Notes under the pieces: generated by a model | The model's database searches: none | Told to the model about the DNA's origin: nothing | What the model saw: only the letters and a program-made list of their open reading frames with translations | NCBI RefSeq assembly: GCF_042653765.1 | Contig: NZ_JBHSEZ010000006.1 | Span: 176,203 to 240,202 of the forward strand | Reading direction: 5' to 3' | DNA length: 64,000 nucleotides | DNA from: Castellaniella denitrificans | GTDB lineage: Bacteria; Pseudomonadota; Gammaproteobacteria; Burkholderiales; Burkholderiaceae_B | Shown: piece after piece, positions 30,625-39,069 of the stretch | Numbering within the stretch: the stretch's first letter is position 1 | Layout: every line of letters starts with the position of its first letter | Made by a program: the position numbers and the translations under genes

Positions 30625-30769
30625 GGCTTTCGGGCAGTGTGGGTATTGGGCTCATTGTACCCGCGGCGCGCGCCGGACGCGGCATCCGGCGGCGCCGCAT
30701 GCCCGGGCGCATTGATCCCCGTCATGCCCGGGGACGGGCGGGCCGCGCGGCGTCCTGGCGGGCCGCAAT

Positions 30770-30793
30770 GCAAAACGGGCCCCGAGGGGCCCG
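30770..30793 (-). terminator. Intrinsic terminator of the alpha operon
   Basis: On the minus strand the stem CGGGCCCC/GGGGCCCG is followed by TTTTG. It lies about 40 bases past the rplQ stop and closes the ribosomal protein unit. Confidence 0.8.
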
Positions 30794-30834
30794 CCGCGTC
30801 GCGCCGCCGCCCGGAAGGCGGCGTGCCGGAGCGC

Positions 30835-31218
30835 TTATTCGCCGGCCGGCGCTTCGGCTTCCGGACGGTCGACCAGTTCCATGTAGGCCATGGGGGCGTT
30901 GTCGCCCTGGCGGAAACCCATCTTCAGCACGCGGGTGTAGCCGCCGTTGCGCGCGGCGAAGCGCGGTCCGATGTCGTTGAACAGCTTGGTGACGACGTCG
31001 CGGTCGCGCAGGCGGGCGAAGGCCAGGCGGCGGTTGGCCAGCGTGGGGTTCTTGCCCAGGGTGATCAGGGGCTCGACCACGCGACGCAGTTCCTTGGCCT
31101 TGGGCAGGGTGGTCTTGATGGCTTCGTGGGTCAGCAGGGACACCGCCATGTTGCGGAACATGGCCAGACGGTGGCTGCTGGTGCGGTTCAGTTTGCGAAG
31201 GCCGTGACGATGGCGCAT
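30835..31218 (-). CDS. rplQ: 50S ribosomal protein L17
   Basis: A 127-residue L17 beginning MRHRHGLRKLNRTSSHRLAM, with LLTHEAIKTTLPKAKELRR and a short acidic C-terminal tail (EAEAPAGE). It is the last gene of the alpha operon, 148 bases after rpoA; that spacer holds imperfect GC dyads but no clear terminator. The terminator lies downstream. Confidence 0.98.
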   Translation of the reverse strand: MRHRHGLRKLNRTSSHRLAMFRNMAVSLLTHEAIKTTLPKAKELRRVVEPLITLGKNPTLANRRLAFARLRDRDVVTKLFNDIGPRFAARNGGYTRVLKMGFRQGDNAPMAYMELVDRPEAEAPAGE

Positions 31219-31366
31219 TTCGATTTCCTTTTGAATCTATGGAACCCGGATCTTCTATCGGACGAGCCGCGGCCCGGGTGGGGTTGGATCCCGGCCGCCG
31301 AAACGGCCAGGGCGGGATATTAGCACGCGCACGGCCTGGATGGCCTCCCGCGCGCCGGTGCTGCGA

Positions 31367-32365
31367 TCAGGGACGCTCGAGGCCGACGGGCGGCCAGTTT
31401 TCCAGCTTCATGCCCAGGGTCAGGCCGCGCGCGGCCAGGACTTCCTTGATCTCGTTGAGCGACTTGCGACCCAGGTTCGGGGTCTTGAGCAGCTCGTTTT
31501 CCGTGCGCTGGATCAGATCGCCGATGTAGTAGATGTTCTCGGCCTTCAGGCAGTTGGCCGAACGCACCGTCAGCTCCAGGTCGTCGACCGGGCGCAGCAG
31601 CACCGGATCGATCGGGGCCGACTGGCCGCCCACCGGCAGGCTGGTGGTCAGCTGGCCGGCGTCCTTGTCGGCCAGCGACACGAACACGGAGATCTGGTCC
31701 ATCAGGATGCGGGCCGACTGGCGCACGGCTTCTTCCGGGCTGATGACGCCGTTGGTCTGCACGTCCAGCACCAGCTTGTCCAGGTCGGTACGCTGCTCGA
31801 CGCGGGCATTTTCCACGGCGTAGCTGACGCGGCGCACGGGGCTGAAGGAAGCGTCCAGCACGATCTGGCCGATGGTGGCCGAACGGTCGTCGACCAGGGC
31901 GCGCACATTGCCCGGCACGTAGCCGCGGCCCTGCTCGACCTTGACCTGCATTTCCAGGCGGCCGTTGTCCGTCAGGGTGGCGATCAGGTGATCCGGGTTG
32001 ATGATCTCGACGTCGTGCGGCAGTTCGATGTCGCGGGCGCGGACTTCGCCGGGACCTTGCTTGTTGAGCTGCAGCGTGACTTCGTCGCGGTTGTGGAGCT
32101 TGAACACCACGCCCTTGAGGTTCAGGAGGATGTCGACGACGTCCTCGCGCACCCCGGCGATCGTGGAGTATTCGTGCACGACCCCGCTGATCTGGACTTC
32201 GGTGGGGGCGTAGCCCGCCATGGAGGACAGCAGGATGCGGCGCAGGGCGTTGCCCAGCGTGTGGCCGTAGCCGCGCTCGAAGGGCTCCATCACGACCTTG
32301 GCGTGATGGGCGCCCAGGGTTTCGACGGAGATGGTGCGGGGTTTCAGAAAACCTTGTGCGGACAT
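31367..32365 (-). CDS. rpoA: RNA polymerase alpha subunit
   Basis: The 332-residue alpha subunit has the N-terminal assembly domain (ERGYGHTLGNALRRILLSSM) and the C-terminal DNA/regulator-contacting domain (SANCLKAENIYYIGDLIQRTE, NLGRKSLNEIKEVLAARGL), joined by a flexible linker near residue 240. Length is typical for proteobacteria. It lies between rpsD and rplQ. A terminator-like hairpin in the 175-base spacer from rpsD could set its level relative to the upstream ribosomal genes. Confidence 0.99.
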   Translation of the reverse strand: MSAQGFLKPRTISVETLGAHHAKVVMEPFERGYGHTLGNALRRILLSSMAGYAPTEVQISGVVHEYSTIAGVREDVVDILLNLKGVVFKLHNRDEVTLQLNKQGPGEVRARDIELPHDVEIINPDHLIATLTDNGRLEMQVKVEQGRGYVPGNVRALVDDRSATIGQIVLDASFSPVRRVSYAVENARVEQRTDLDKLVLDVQTNGVISPEEAVRQSARILMDQISVFVSLADKDAGQLTTSLPVGGQSAPIDPVLLRPVDDLELTVRSANCLKAENIYYIGDLIQRTENELLKTPNLGRKSLNEIKEVLAARGLTLGMKLENWPPVGLERP

Positions 32366-32413
32366 GGATGTTCCTTTTCAATACCCTCGGCTCGTTACAC
32401 CGATAAGGCTGAC

Positions 32414-32447
32414 GGAAAACAAGAAGGAAGGGACGCTCGTCCCTTCC
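32414..32447 (-). terminator. Terminator-like hairpin between rpsD and rpoA
   Basis: On the minus strand a perfect 9-base stem (GGAAGGGAC with GTCCCTTCC, loop GAGC, 32426-32447) is followed by TTCTTGTTTTCC. It lies inside the operon, about 50 bases before rpoA, so it probably acts as a partial terminator or attenuator. Confidence 0.6.
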
Positions 32448-32540
32448 AGGAAAACCGCCGGACGCCCCGGCCCGCGGGCCGGTTCCGGCAACCGCCGCCC
32501 CGAGGGACGGCGGGCGGCGCATGCCGCCGATCCCGGGGGA

Positions 32541-33164
32541 TCAGCGGGAATACAGTTCCACGACCATGGATTCGTTGACGTCGTGGGCGACGTCGGCGCG
32601 ATCCGGGGCCTGCTTGAACACGCCCGACAGCTTGCCGGCGTCGACCTCGACCCACTGGGGCAGGCCGTTGCCGGTCGCCAGTTCCAGGGCTTCCTTGATG
32701 CGGGACTGGTTCTTCGCCTTTTCGCGCACGGCGACCACGTCGCCGGCCTTGACCAGCATCGAAGCGATGTCGGCGGTGTGGCCGTTCAGTTCGATGGCGC
32801 GGTGGTTCACCAGCTGGCGCGCTTCGGCGCGGGTGGAACCGAAGCCCATGCGGTAGACGACGTTGTCCAGGCGCGATTCGAGCAGCTGGATCAGCGTTTC
32901 GCCGGTGTTGCCACGGCGGCGCTCGGCTTCGGCGAAGTACTTGCGGAACTGCTTTTCCAGCACGCCGTACATGCGCTTGAGCTTCTGCTTTTCACGCAGC
33001 TGCAGGCCGAAATCCGACGTGCGCGAACCCGAGATGCGGCCGTGCTGGCCGGGCTTGGATTCGAGCTTGCACTTGGAGTCCAGCGAACGGCGGGCGCTCT
33101 TCAGGAACAGGTCGGTGCCTTCGCGACGCGAAAGCTTGCATTTGGGTCCAGTGTAACGAGCCAA
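32541..33164 (-). CDS. rpsD: 30S ribosomal protein S4
   Basis: The 207-residue S4 is a 16S rRNA-binding primary assembly protein and, in E. coli, the translational repressor of this operon. The start is a TTG at 33164: the conserved N-terminus ARYTGPKCKLSRREG follows at once, AAGGGGAAC lies upstream, and no ATG or GTG gives the family length. Upstream in-frame sequence belongs to the rpsK end. It carries the S4 RNA-binding segment (RLDNVVYRMGFGSTRAEARQLV). Confidence 0.97.
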   Translation of the reverse strand: MARYTGPKCKLSRREGTDLFLKSARRSLDSKCKLESKPGQHGRISGSRTSDFGLQLREKQKLKRMYGVLEKQFRKYFAEAERRRGNTGETLIQLLESRLDNVVYRMGFGSTRAEARQLVNHRAIELNGHTADIASMLVKAGDVVAVREKAKNQSRIKEALELATGNGLPQWVEVDAGKLSGVFKQAPDRADVAHDVNESMVVELYSR

Positions 33165-33174
33165 GATGTTCCCC

Positions 33175-33573
33175 TTAGATACGACGACGCTTGGGCGGAC
33201 GGCAGCCGTTGTGCGGCACCGGCGTGATGTCCGAAATGCTGGAGATCTTGATCCCCAGAGCATTCAGGGCGCGCACGGAGGATTCGCGGCCGGGGCCGGG
33301 GCCCTTGATGCGGACTTCCAGCGTCTTGATGCCGTATTCCTGGGCCACCCGGCCGGCGGATTCGGCGGCCACCTGGGCGGCGAACGGCGTCGACTTGCGC
33401 GAACCCTTGAAACCGGCGCCGCCGGAGGTCGCCCACGACAGGGCGTTGCCCTGACGGTCGGTGATGGTGATGATGGTGTTGTTGAAGGACGCGTGGACGT
33501 GGGCAATCCCGTCGGACACGTTCTTCTTGACTTTCTTGCGGACGCGCGAGGCGCCGCTCTGAGCTTTCGCCAT
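33175..33573 (-). CDS. rpsK: 30S ribosomal protein S11
   Basis: The 132-residue S11 has KKNVSDGIAHVHASFNNTIITITD, ATSGGAGFKGSRKSTPFAAQ and the C-terminal DITPVPHNGCRPPKRRRI. It stands 14 bases after rpsM and 10 before rpsD in the alpha operon. Confidence 0.99.
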   Translation of the reverse strand: MAKAQSGASRVRKKVKKNVSDGIAHVHASFNNTIITITDRQGNALSWATSGGAGFKGSRKSTPFAAQVAAESAGRVAQEYGIKTLEVRIKGPGPGRESSVRALNALGIKISSISDITPVPHNGCRPPKRRRI

Positions 33574-33587
33574 GTTCTTTCCTCAGG

Positions 33588-33953
33588 TTATTTCTTCAGG
33601 GACGCTGCGGCGCGACGCGGGCCCTTGCGGGTGCGCGCGTTGGTGCGGGTGCGCTGGCCGCGCACCGGCAGACCGCGCTTGTGGCGCATGCCACGGTACG
33701 TGCCCAGGTCGATCAGACGCTTGATCGACAGCTGCACTTCGCGGCGCAGGTCGCCTTCGATCGTGTAGCCGTTGATCTGTTCACGGATCTTTTCCAGTTC
33801 CTCGTCGGTCAGATCCTTGATCTTCTTCGAGTACTCGATGCCGGTCGCTTCGCAAATCTTGCGGGCGCGGGTGCGGCCGATGCCGAAGATGGCGGTCAGA
33901 CCGATCTCGGCGTGTTGGTGCGGCGGAATATTGATGCCAGCAATACGGGCCAT
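33588..33953 (-). CDS. rpsM: 30S ribosomal protein S13
   Basis: The 121-residue S13 starts MARIAGINIPPHQHAEIGLTAI and holds the conserved RGMRHKRGLPVRGQRTRTNARTRKG segment near its C-terminus. First gene of the classical alpha operon, 33 bases after rpmJ. Confidence 0.99.
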   Translation of the reverse strand: MARIAGINIPPHQHAEIGLTAIFGIGRTRARKICEATGIEYSKKIKDLTDEELEKIREQINGYTIEGDLRREVQLSIKRLIDLGTYRGMRHKRGLPVRGQRTRTNARTRKGPRRAAASLKK

Positions 33954-33986
33954 GACTGTTCCTCGTGAAATCCGTTATGCCCGGCC

Positions 33987-34100
33987 TTAGCCTTGGCGTT
34001 GCTTGTGACGCGGGTCGGTGCAGATGACGCGCACCACGCCGTGACGTTTGATGATTTTGCAGTTGCGGCAGATCCGCTTTACCGATGCCATTACCTTCAT
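33987..34100 (-). CDS. rpmJ: 50S ribosomal protein L36
   Basis: A 37-residue gene found by translating the minus strand: MKVMASVKRICRNCKIIKR and a C-terminus ending HKQRQG. The zinc-binding pattern C-x2-C ... C ... H is intact (CRNC, ICTDPRH), so this is the zinc-containing paralog. It lies between infA and rpsM, as in other betaproteobacteria. Confidence 0.97.
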   Translation of the reverse strand: MKVMASVKRICRNCKIIKRHGVVRVICTDPRHKQRQG

Positions 34101-34132
34101 GGTGATCTCCTGGTTCTTGACCGGCCGCTACC

Positions 34133-34351
34133 TTATTTGGAGCGGAAAACAATCCTGGCGCGCGACAGGTCATAGGGCGTGAGCTCCACTGTGACCTTGT
34201 CACCCGGAAGGATCCGGATGTAGTGCATACGCATCTTGCCCGAAATGTGGCCCAGCACCATGTGGCCATTTTCCAGCTTGACGCGGAACGTTGCGTTGGG
34301 AAGGTTTTCGATGACCTCCCCTTGCATCTGGATGACGTCGTCCTTGGACAT
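34133..34351 (-). CDS. infA: Translation initiation factor IF-1
   Basis: The 72-residue S1-fold protein starts MSKDDVIQMQGEVIENLPNA and ends YDLSRARIVFRSK. It binds the ribosomal A site during initiation. The placement right after secY and before rpmJ is the betaproteobacterial arrangement, unlike E. coli where infA is separate. It is 5 bases from the secY stop. Confidence 0.98.
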   Translation of the reverse strand: MSKDDVIQMQGEVIENLPNATFRVKLENGHMVLGHISGKMRMHYIRILPGDKVTVELTPYDLSRARIVFRSK

Positions 34352-34356
34352 GTTGT

Positions 34357-35682
34357 TCAGCGCATGGGTAAGCCCGCGGCGCCCTTGAAGTTCGCCTTTC
34401 GGAGCAACGAGTCGTACTGTTGGGACATCATGTAAGCCTGCGCCTGCGCCATGAAATCCATCGCGACGACGACGATGATCAGCAGGGACGTGCCACCGAA
34501 GTAGAAGGGCACGTTCCAGCGCATCTGCATCAGTTCGGGCAGCAGGCAGACCAGCGTGACATAGATCGCGCCCGACAGCGTCAGCCGCATGAGGATCTTG
34601 TCGATGTAGCGGGCGGTCTGCTCGCCGGGACGGATCCCGGGCACGAAGGCGCCGCTCTTCTTCAGGTTGTCCGCCGTCTCGCGGCTGTTGAACACCAGCG
34701 CCGTGTAGAAGAAGCAGAAGAAGATGATCAGGCCGGAATACAGCGTCACGTACAGCGGCTGCTGCGGCGACAGGGCCGCCGCCAGATCGCCCAGCCAGCG
34801 CATGTTCGGGTTGCTGGAGAACCAGCTGGTGACCGTCGCGGGCAGCAGGATGATCGACGAGGCGAAGATCGGCGGGATCACGCCGGACATGTTCAGCTTC
34901 AGCGGCAGGTGCGAGGACTGGCCGCCGTAGAGCTTGTTGCCCACCTGGCGCTTGGCGTAGTTCACCGTGATGCGGCGCTGGCCGCGTTCGACGAAGACCA
35001 CGAAATAGGTCACCGCGACCACCAGGGCCAGGATGAACAGCGCCGACAGGATGGACATCGAGTCCGTGCGCACCAGGTCCAGCATGCCGCCCAGCGCGCC
35101 GGGCAGGCCGGCGACGATCCCGGCGAAGATCAGCAGCGAGATGCCGTTGCCCAGGCCGCGCTCGGTGATCTGCTCGCCCAGCCACATGATGAACATGCTG
35201 CCGGTGACCAGCGTCACGATCGTGGTGAAGCGGAACAGCAGGCCCGGATCGATGACCAGGCCGGGCTGGGATTCCAGCGCCACCGAGATGCCGATCGCCT
35301 GGAAGGTCGCCAGGAACACCGTGCCGTAGCGGGTGTACTGGGTGATCTTGCGCTGGCCGGACTGGCCTTCCTTCTTGATGGCTTCCAGCGAGGGCACGAC
35401 CACCGCCAGCAGCTGCATGATGATGGACGCCGAGATGTACGGCATGATCCCCAGCGCCAGCACGGAGAAGCGCTCCAGGGCGCCGCCGGAGAACATGTTG
35501 AACAGGCCCAGGATGCCGCCCTGGTTCTGCTGGAACAGGTCGGCGAGCGCGTCCGGATTGATACCGGGCACAGGGATGTGGGTCCCCAGGCGATAGACGA
35601 TCAGGGCGAGCACGAGGAACAGGATACGGCGCTTGAGGTCGCCGTATCCCGCGCTGGGCTTATGTGCCTGAGCTTTGGCCAC
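34357..35682 (-). CDS. secY: Protein translocase subunit SecY
   Basis: The 441-residue, ten-helix channel subunit of the Sec translocon. Family features are RLGTHIPVPGINP, NMFSGGALERFSVLALGIMPYISASI with the plug region, ERGQRRITVNYAKRQVG (ribosome/SecA-binding loop) and GASFVPG-like KSGAFVPGIRPGEQTARYID. It lies 9 bases after rplO, coupled to the ribosomal genes of the spc operon. Confidence 0.99.
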   Translation of the reverse strand: MAKAQAHKPSAGYGDLKRRILFLVLALIVYRLGTHIPVPGINPDALADLFQQNQGGILGLFNMFSGGALERFSVLALGIMPYISASIIMQLLAVVVPSLEAIKKEGQSGQRKITQYTRYGTVFLATFQAIGISVALESQPGLVIDPGLLFRFTTIVTLVTGSMFIMWLGEQITERGLGNGISLLIFAGIVAGLPGALGGMLDLVRTDSMSILSALFILALVVAVTYFVVFVERGQRRITVNYAKRQVGNKLYGGQSSHLPLKLNMSGVIPPIFASSIILLPATVTSWFSSNPNMRWLGDLAAALSPQQPLYVTLYSGLIIFFCFFYTALVFNSRETADNLKKSGAFVPGIRPGEQTARYIDKILMRLTLSGAIYVTLVCLLPELMQMRWNVPFYFGGTSLLIIVVVAMDFMAQAQAYMMSQQYDSLLRKANFKGAAGLPMR

Positions 35683-35691
35683 AGCCGCCCC

Positions 35692-36132
35692 TTACGCCAG
35701 CGATCCGCCGGCCGCTTCGATCGCGGCGCGAGCGCCGGCCGTCGCATTGATTCCGCGCAGCGTGACCTTGCGGGACAGTTCGCCGGTCTTGATGACCTTG
35801 ACGGTGCGGACCAGATCGCCCACCAGGCCGGCGGCCTTCAGGACCTGCAGGTCGATCTCGTCGACCGGCAGCGCCTGGAGATCCGACAGACGGATTTCGG
35901 CGAACAGGTGGCGGCCCATCGGCGTGAAGCCGCGCTTGGGCAGGCGGCGCTGCAGCGGCATCTGGCCGCCTTCGAAACCGACCTTGTGGAAACCGCCCGC
36001 GCGGGACTTCTGGCCCTTGTGGCCGCGGCCGGCGGTCTTGCCCAGGCCGGAACCGATGCCTCGGCCCACGCGGCGGCGGGGGCGCTTGGCGCCTTCGGCG
36101 GGGGCGAGCGTGTTCAGTTGAGTGACGGACAT
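35692..36132 (-). CDS. rplO: 50S ribosomal protein L15
   Basis: The 146-residue L15 has the glycine-rich rRNA-binding N-terminus (RRVGRGIGSGLGKTAGRGHKGQKSR) and the C-terminal motif VTLRGINATAGARAAIEAAGG. It lies between rpmD and secY in spc order. Confidence 0.99.
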   Translation of the reverse strand: MSVTQLNTLAPAEGAKRPRRRVGRGIGSGLGKTAGRGHKGQKSRAGGFHKVGFEGGQMPLQRRLPKRGFTPMGRHLFAEIRLSDLQALPVDEIDLQVLKAAGLVGDLVRTVKVIKTGELSRKVTLRGINATAGARAAIEAAGGSLA

Positions 36133-36142
36133 CTGAATTCCT

Positions 36143-36328
36143 TTAGGCTTCCGAGACGGTGACCAGATAATCCACCTTGCGGATCATCCCACGCACCTCG
36201 GGCGTATCGACCAGGACGCGGCTGCTGTTCACCTTGCCCAGACCCAGGCCGCGCACGGTGGCGCGGTGGGACTTGTGCGTGCCGATGACAGAGCGCACGA
36301 GCGTGACTTTGATTTGCTTCTGTGCCAT
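36143..36328 (-). CDS. rpmD: 50S ribosomal protein L30
   Basis: The 61-residue L30 starts MAQKQIKVTLVRSVIGTHKSHRATVRGLGL and carries the VNSSRVLVDTPEVRGMI segment. It is 3 bases from the rpsE stop and 10 from rplO. Confidence 0.99.
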   Translation of the reverse strand: MAQKQIKVTLVRSVIGTHKSHRATVRGLGLGKVNSSRVLVDTPEVRGMIRKVDYLVTVSEA

Positions 36329-36331
36329 GTC

Positions 36332-36853
36332 TTACCCCAGGATCTCTTCGACCGTCTTGCCGCGCTTGGCCGCGATTTCCGCGGGCGTGGAGCAGGCGCG
36401 CAGGCCGTTGAGGGTCGCACGGACCATGTTGTACGGGTTGCTCGAACCGAGGCTCTTGGCCACGACGTTGCGCACGCCCATGACTTCGAAGATCGCGCGC
36501 ATCGGGCCGCCGGCGATCACGCCGGTCCCTTCGGCGGCGGGCGAGATCAGCACCGTCGAGGCGCCGTGCTTGCCGACCACAGTGTGATGCAGCGTGCCGT
36601 TCTTCAGGGCCACCTTGAGCAGGCCGCGGCGGGCCTGTTCCATGGCCTTCTGGACGGCGACCGGCACTTCGCGGGCCTTGCCCTTGCCCATGCCAATGCG
36701 GCCGTCGCCGTCGCCGACCACGGTCAGCGCGGCGAAGCTCATGGTGCGGCCGCCCTTGACGACCTTGCTGACGCGGTTGACCGCGATCATCTTTTCACGC
36801 ATGCCATCGTCGCGCTCTTGCTCCGGGGCGTGCTTGCCTTGTGCTTTAGCCAT
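36332..36853 (-). CDS. rpsE: 30S ribosomal protein S5
   Basis: The 173-residue S5 has the N-terminal double-stranded RNA-binding domain (MIAVNRVSKVVKGGRTMSFAALTVVGDG) and the C-terminal domain with GGPMRAIFEVMGVRNVVAKSLGSSNPYNMVRATL. S5 helps decoding fidelity and is the classic spectinomycin-resistance site. Spc operon order is kept. Confidence 0.99.
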   Translation of the reverse strand: MAKAQGKHAPEQERDDGMREKMIAVNRVSKVVKGGRTMSFAALTVVGDGDGRIGMGKGKAREVPVAVQKAMEQARRGLLKVALKNGTLHHTVVGKHGASTVLISPAAEGTGVIAGGPMRAIFEVMGVRNVVAKSLGSSNPYNMVRATLNGLRACSTPAEIAAKRGKTVEEILG

Positions 36854-36862
36854 GTGATTCCC

Positions 36863-37228
36863 TTAGAACTTCAAGCCGGCTTCACGCGCGGCTTCGGCCA
36901 GCGCCTTGACGCGGCCATGGTAACGGAAGCCCGAACGGTCGAAGGCGACGAGTTCGATGCCGGCAGCCTTGGCTTTCTCGGCCACGCGCTTGCCGACCAG
37001 GCTGGCGGCGGCGGCGTTGCCCCCGTTGGCCTTCTGGCTGGCGAGTTCCTTGCGGACCTCGGGCTCGAGCGTCGAGGCGCTGACGAGCACGCGGTCGCCT
37101 TCCGGCGAAATGATGTTGGCGTAGATGTGCAGATTCGTGCGATGCACCGCCAGGCGATGCACACGCAGTTCGTGAATCTTGCGGCGGGTGGCCGCGGCAC
37201 GACGCAAACGGGAAGTTTTCTTGTCCAT
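36863..37228 (-). CDS. rplR: 50S ribosomal protein L18
   Basis: The 121-residue L18, a 5S rRNA-binding protein, starts MDKKTSRLRRAAATRRKIHEL and ends FRYHGRVKALAEAAREAGLKF. Position between rplF and rpsE is canonical. Confidence 0.99.
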   Translation of the reverse strand: MDKKTSRLRRAAATRRKIHELRVHRLAVHRTNLHIYANIISPEGDRVLVSASTLEPEVRKELASQKANGGNAAAASLVGKRVAEKAKAAGIELVAFDRSGFRYHGRVKALAEAAREAGLKF

Positions 37229-37249
37229 GATTCGTCCTTGCCTGCGTGC

Positions 37250-37783
37250 TTACTTCTTCTTGGTTTCTTTCAGGATCACGCGTTCATCCGCATAGCGCAC
37301 GCCCTTGCCCTTGTAGGGTTCGGGTTCGCGGTAGGCGCGGATTTCGGCGGCGACCTGGCCGACGACCTGCTTGTCGGAGCCCTTGACCACGATTTCGGTC
37401 TGGCTGGGGCACTCGATCTTGATCCCTTGGGGGATGTCGTGCAGGATGTCGTGCGAGAAGCCCAGCTGCAGCTTCAGGGCATTGCCCTGGAGTTGCGCGC
37501 GGAAGCCCACGCCGACCAGGGTCAGGCGGCGTTCGAAGCCGGTGCTGACGCCCGTGACCATGTTGTTCACCAGCGCGCGCACGGTGCCCGACATGGCATT
37601 GGCCTGGCGGGAATCGTTGGCGACGGCGAAGGTGAGCTGGCCGTCTTCCTGGGAAACCCGGACGTTGCCGTCCAGGGCCTGGGTCAGGGTGCCCAGCGGG
37701 CCCTTGACGACGATCTGCCCGGCGCTGATGGTGGCTTCGACGCCTTTCGGCAGCGCGACGGGGTATTTGGCGATACGCGACAT
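37250..37783 (-). CDS. rplF: 50S ribosomal protein L6
   Basis: The 177-residue L6 has the tandem fold with VALPKGVEATISAGQIVVKGPLG and the C-terminal signature REPEPYKGKGVRYADE. It sits near the factor-binding site of the 50S subunit. Spc order is kept. Confidence 0.99.
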   Translation of the reverse strand: MSRIAKYPVALPKGVEATISAGQIVVKGPLGTLTQALDGNVRVSQEDGQLTFAVANDSRQANAMSGTVRALVNNMVTGVSTGFERRLTLVGVGFRAQLQGNALKLQLGFSHDILHDIPQGIKIECPSQTEIVVKGSDKQVVGQVAAEIRAYREPEPYKGKGVRYADERVILKETKKK

Positions 37784-37793
37784 GTTGAGCTCC

Positions 37794-38189
37794 TTATGCC
37801 ACGTAGCAGAGCACTTCGCCGCCGACGCCGTTGGCGCGGGCCTTGCGGTCCGTCATGACGCCACGGGGGGTCGAGACGATCGCCACGCCCAGGCCGTTCA
37901 TGACCTGGGGAATGGCGGTGCTGCTCTTGTAGATGCGCAGGCCGGGACGCGAGACGCGGTCGATGCGCTCGATCACCGGGCGGCCGGCATAGTATTTCAG
38001 GGTGATTTCCAGCACCGGCTTGGCTTGTTCGCCGCCGATACGGAAATCCTCGATGTAGCCTTCGTCCTTCAGCACGGCGGCAATGGCCGCCTTCAGCTTG
38101 GAGGAGGGCATGGAAACCGACGTCTTGTTGACCATCTGCGCGTTGCGCACGCGGGTCAGCATATCGGCGATGGGATCGCTCATGCTCAT
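37794..38189 (-). CDS. rpsH: 30S ribosomal protein S8
   Basis: The 131-residue S8 starts MSMSDPIADMLTRVRNAQMV and ends in the signature STPRGVMTDRKARANGVGGEVLCYVA. In E. coli S8 represses spc translation at the rplE start. The first of two near ATGs is used because it matches the family N-terminus. Confidence 0.99.
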   Translation of the reverse strand: MSMSDPIADMLTRVRNAQMVNKTSVSMPSSKLKAAIAAVLKDEGYIEDFRIGGEQAKPVLEITLKYYAGRPVIERIDRVSRPGLRIYKSSTAIPQVMNGLGVAIVSTPRGVMTDRKARANGVGGEVLCYVA

Positions 38190-38200
38190 GTGTGATTCTC

Positions 38201-38506
38201 CTACCAGCTGGCCTTGGTCATGCCAGGCACTTCGCCGCGCATGGTCATTTCACGCAGTTTGTGGCGGGTCAGCCCGAACTTGCTGAACACGCCGCGGGGG
38301 CGGCCCGTCACCACGCAGCGGTTGCGCTGGCGGGTGGGGTTGGCATTGCGCGGCAGCTGTTGCAGCGCCAGGCGAGCCTGATAGCGTTCTTCGTCGGTTT
38401 TCGACTGGTCGGCGATGATCGCCTTCAGCGCGGCGCGCTTGGCGGCGAACTTCTCGGCCAGCTTGGCGCGCTTGATGTCGCGATTGATGAGGGAAAGTTT
38501 TGCCAC
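38201..38506 (-). CDS. rpsN: 30S ribosomal protein S14
   Basis: A 101-residue S14 of the long, zinc-free type: MAKLSLINRDIKRAKLAEKF at the start and RNRCVVTGRPRGVFSKFGLTRHKLREM near the end, with a single cysteine instead of the C-x2-C pairs of the zinc form. Confidence 0.99.
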   Translation of the reverse strand: MAKLSLINRDIKRAKLAEKFAAKRAALKAIIADQSKTDEERYQARLALQQLPRNANPTRQRNRCVVTGRPRGVFSKFGLTRHKLREMTMRGEVPGMTKASW

Positions 38507-38515
38507 GTCAGCCCC

Positions 38516-39055
38516 TTAGTTGCGGAAGGGGAAGCTGAATGCGCTCAACAGCGCCTTGGCTTCCTCGTCGGTCTTTGCGGTGGTGGTGATGCTGATGTTC
38601 ATCCCGCGCACGGCATCGATCTTGTCGTACTCGATTTCCGGGAAGATGATCTGTTCTTTCACACCGATGTTGTAATTGCCGCGACCATCGAAGGCGCGAC
38701 CCGACACGCCGCGGAAGTCGCGCACGCGGGGCAGGGCGATCGAGATCAGGCGATCCAGGAATTCGTACATGCGCTGGCCGCGCAGGGTGACCATGCAGCC
38801 GATCGGGTAGTCCTCGCGGATCTTGAAGCCGGCGATGGCCTTGCGGGTCTTGGTGACCACGGGCTTCTGGCCGGCGATCTTGGTCATGTCGCCCACGGCG
38901 TTCTCGATGACCTTCTTGTCGGCGACGGCTTCGGACACGCCCATGTTCAGGGTGATCTTGGTGATGCGGGGAACCTGCATCACCGACTGGTAGCCGAATT
39001 TCGCCTGCAGGTCGGCAGCGACCTTGGAGCGGTAGAAATCTTGTAAACGAGCCAT
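38516..39055 (-). CDS. rplE: 50S ribosomal protein L5
   Basis: The 179-residue L5 binds 5S rRNA and the P-site tRNA. It has VPRITKITLNMGVSEAVADKKVIENA, the LRGQRMYEFLDRLISIALPRVRDFRG loop and the C-terminal NISITTTAKTDEEAKALLSAFSFPFRN. Canonical location between rplX and rpsN. Confidence 0.99.
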   Translation of the reverse strand: MARLQDFYRSKVAADLQAKFGYQSVMQVPRITKITLNMGVSEAVADKKVIENAVGDMTKIAGQKPVVTKTRKAIAGFKIREDYPIGCMVTLRGQRMYEFLDRLISIALPRVRDFRGVSGRAFDGRGNYNIGVKEQIIFPEIEYDKIDAVRGMNISITTTAKTDEEAKALLSAFSFPFRN

Positions 39056-39069
39056 TTTGTGCGCGCCCC

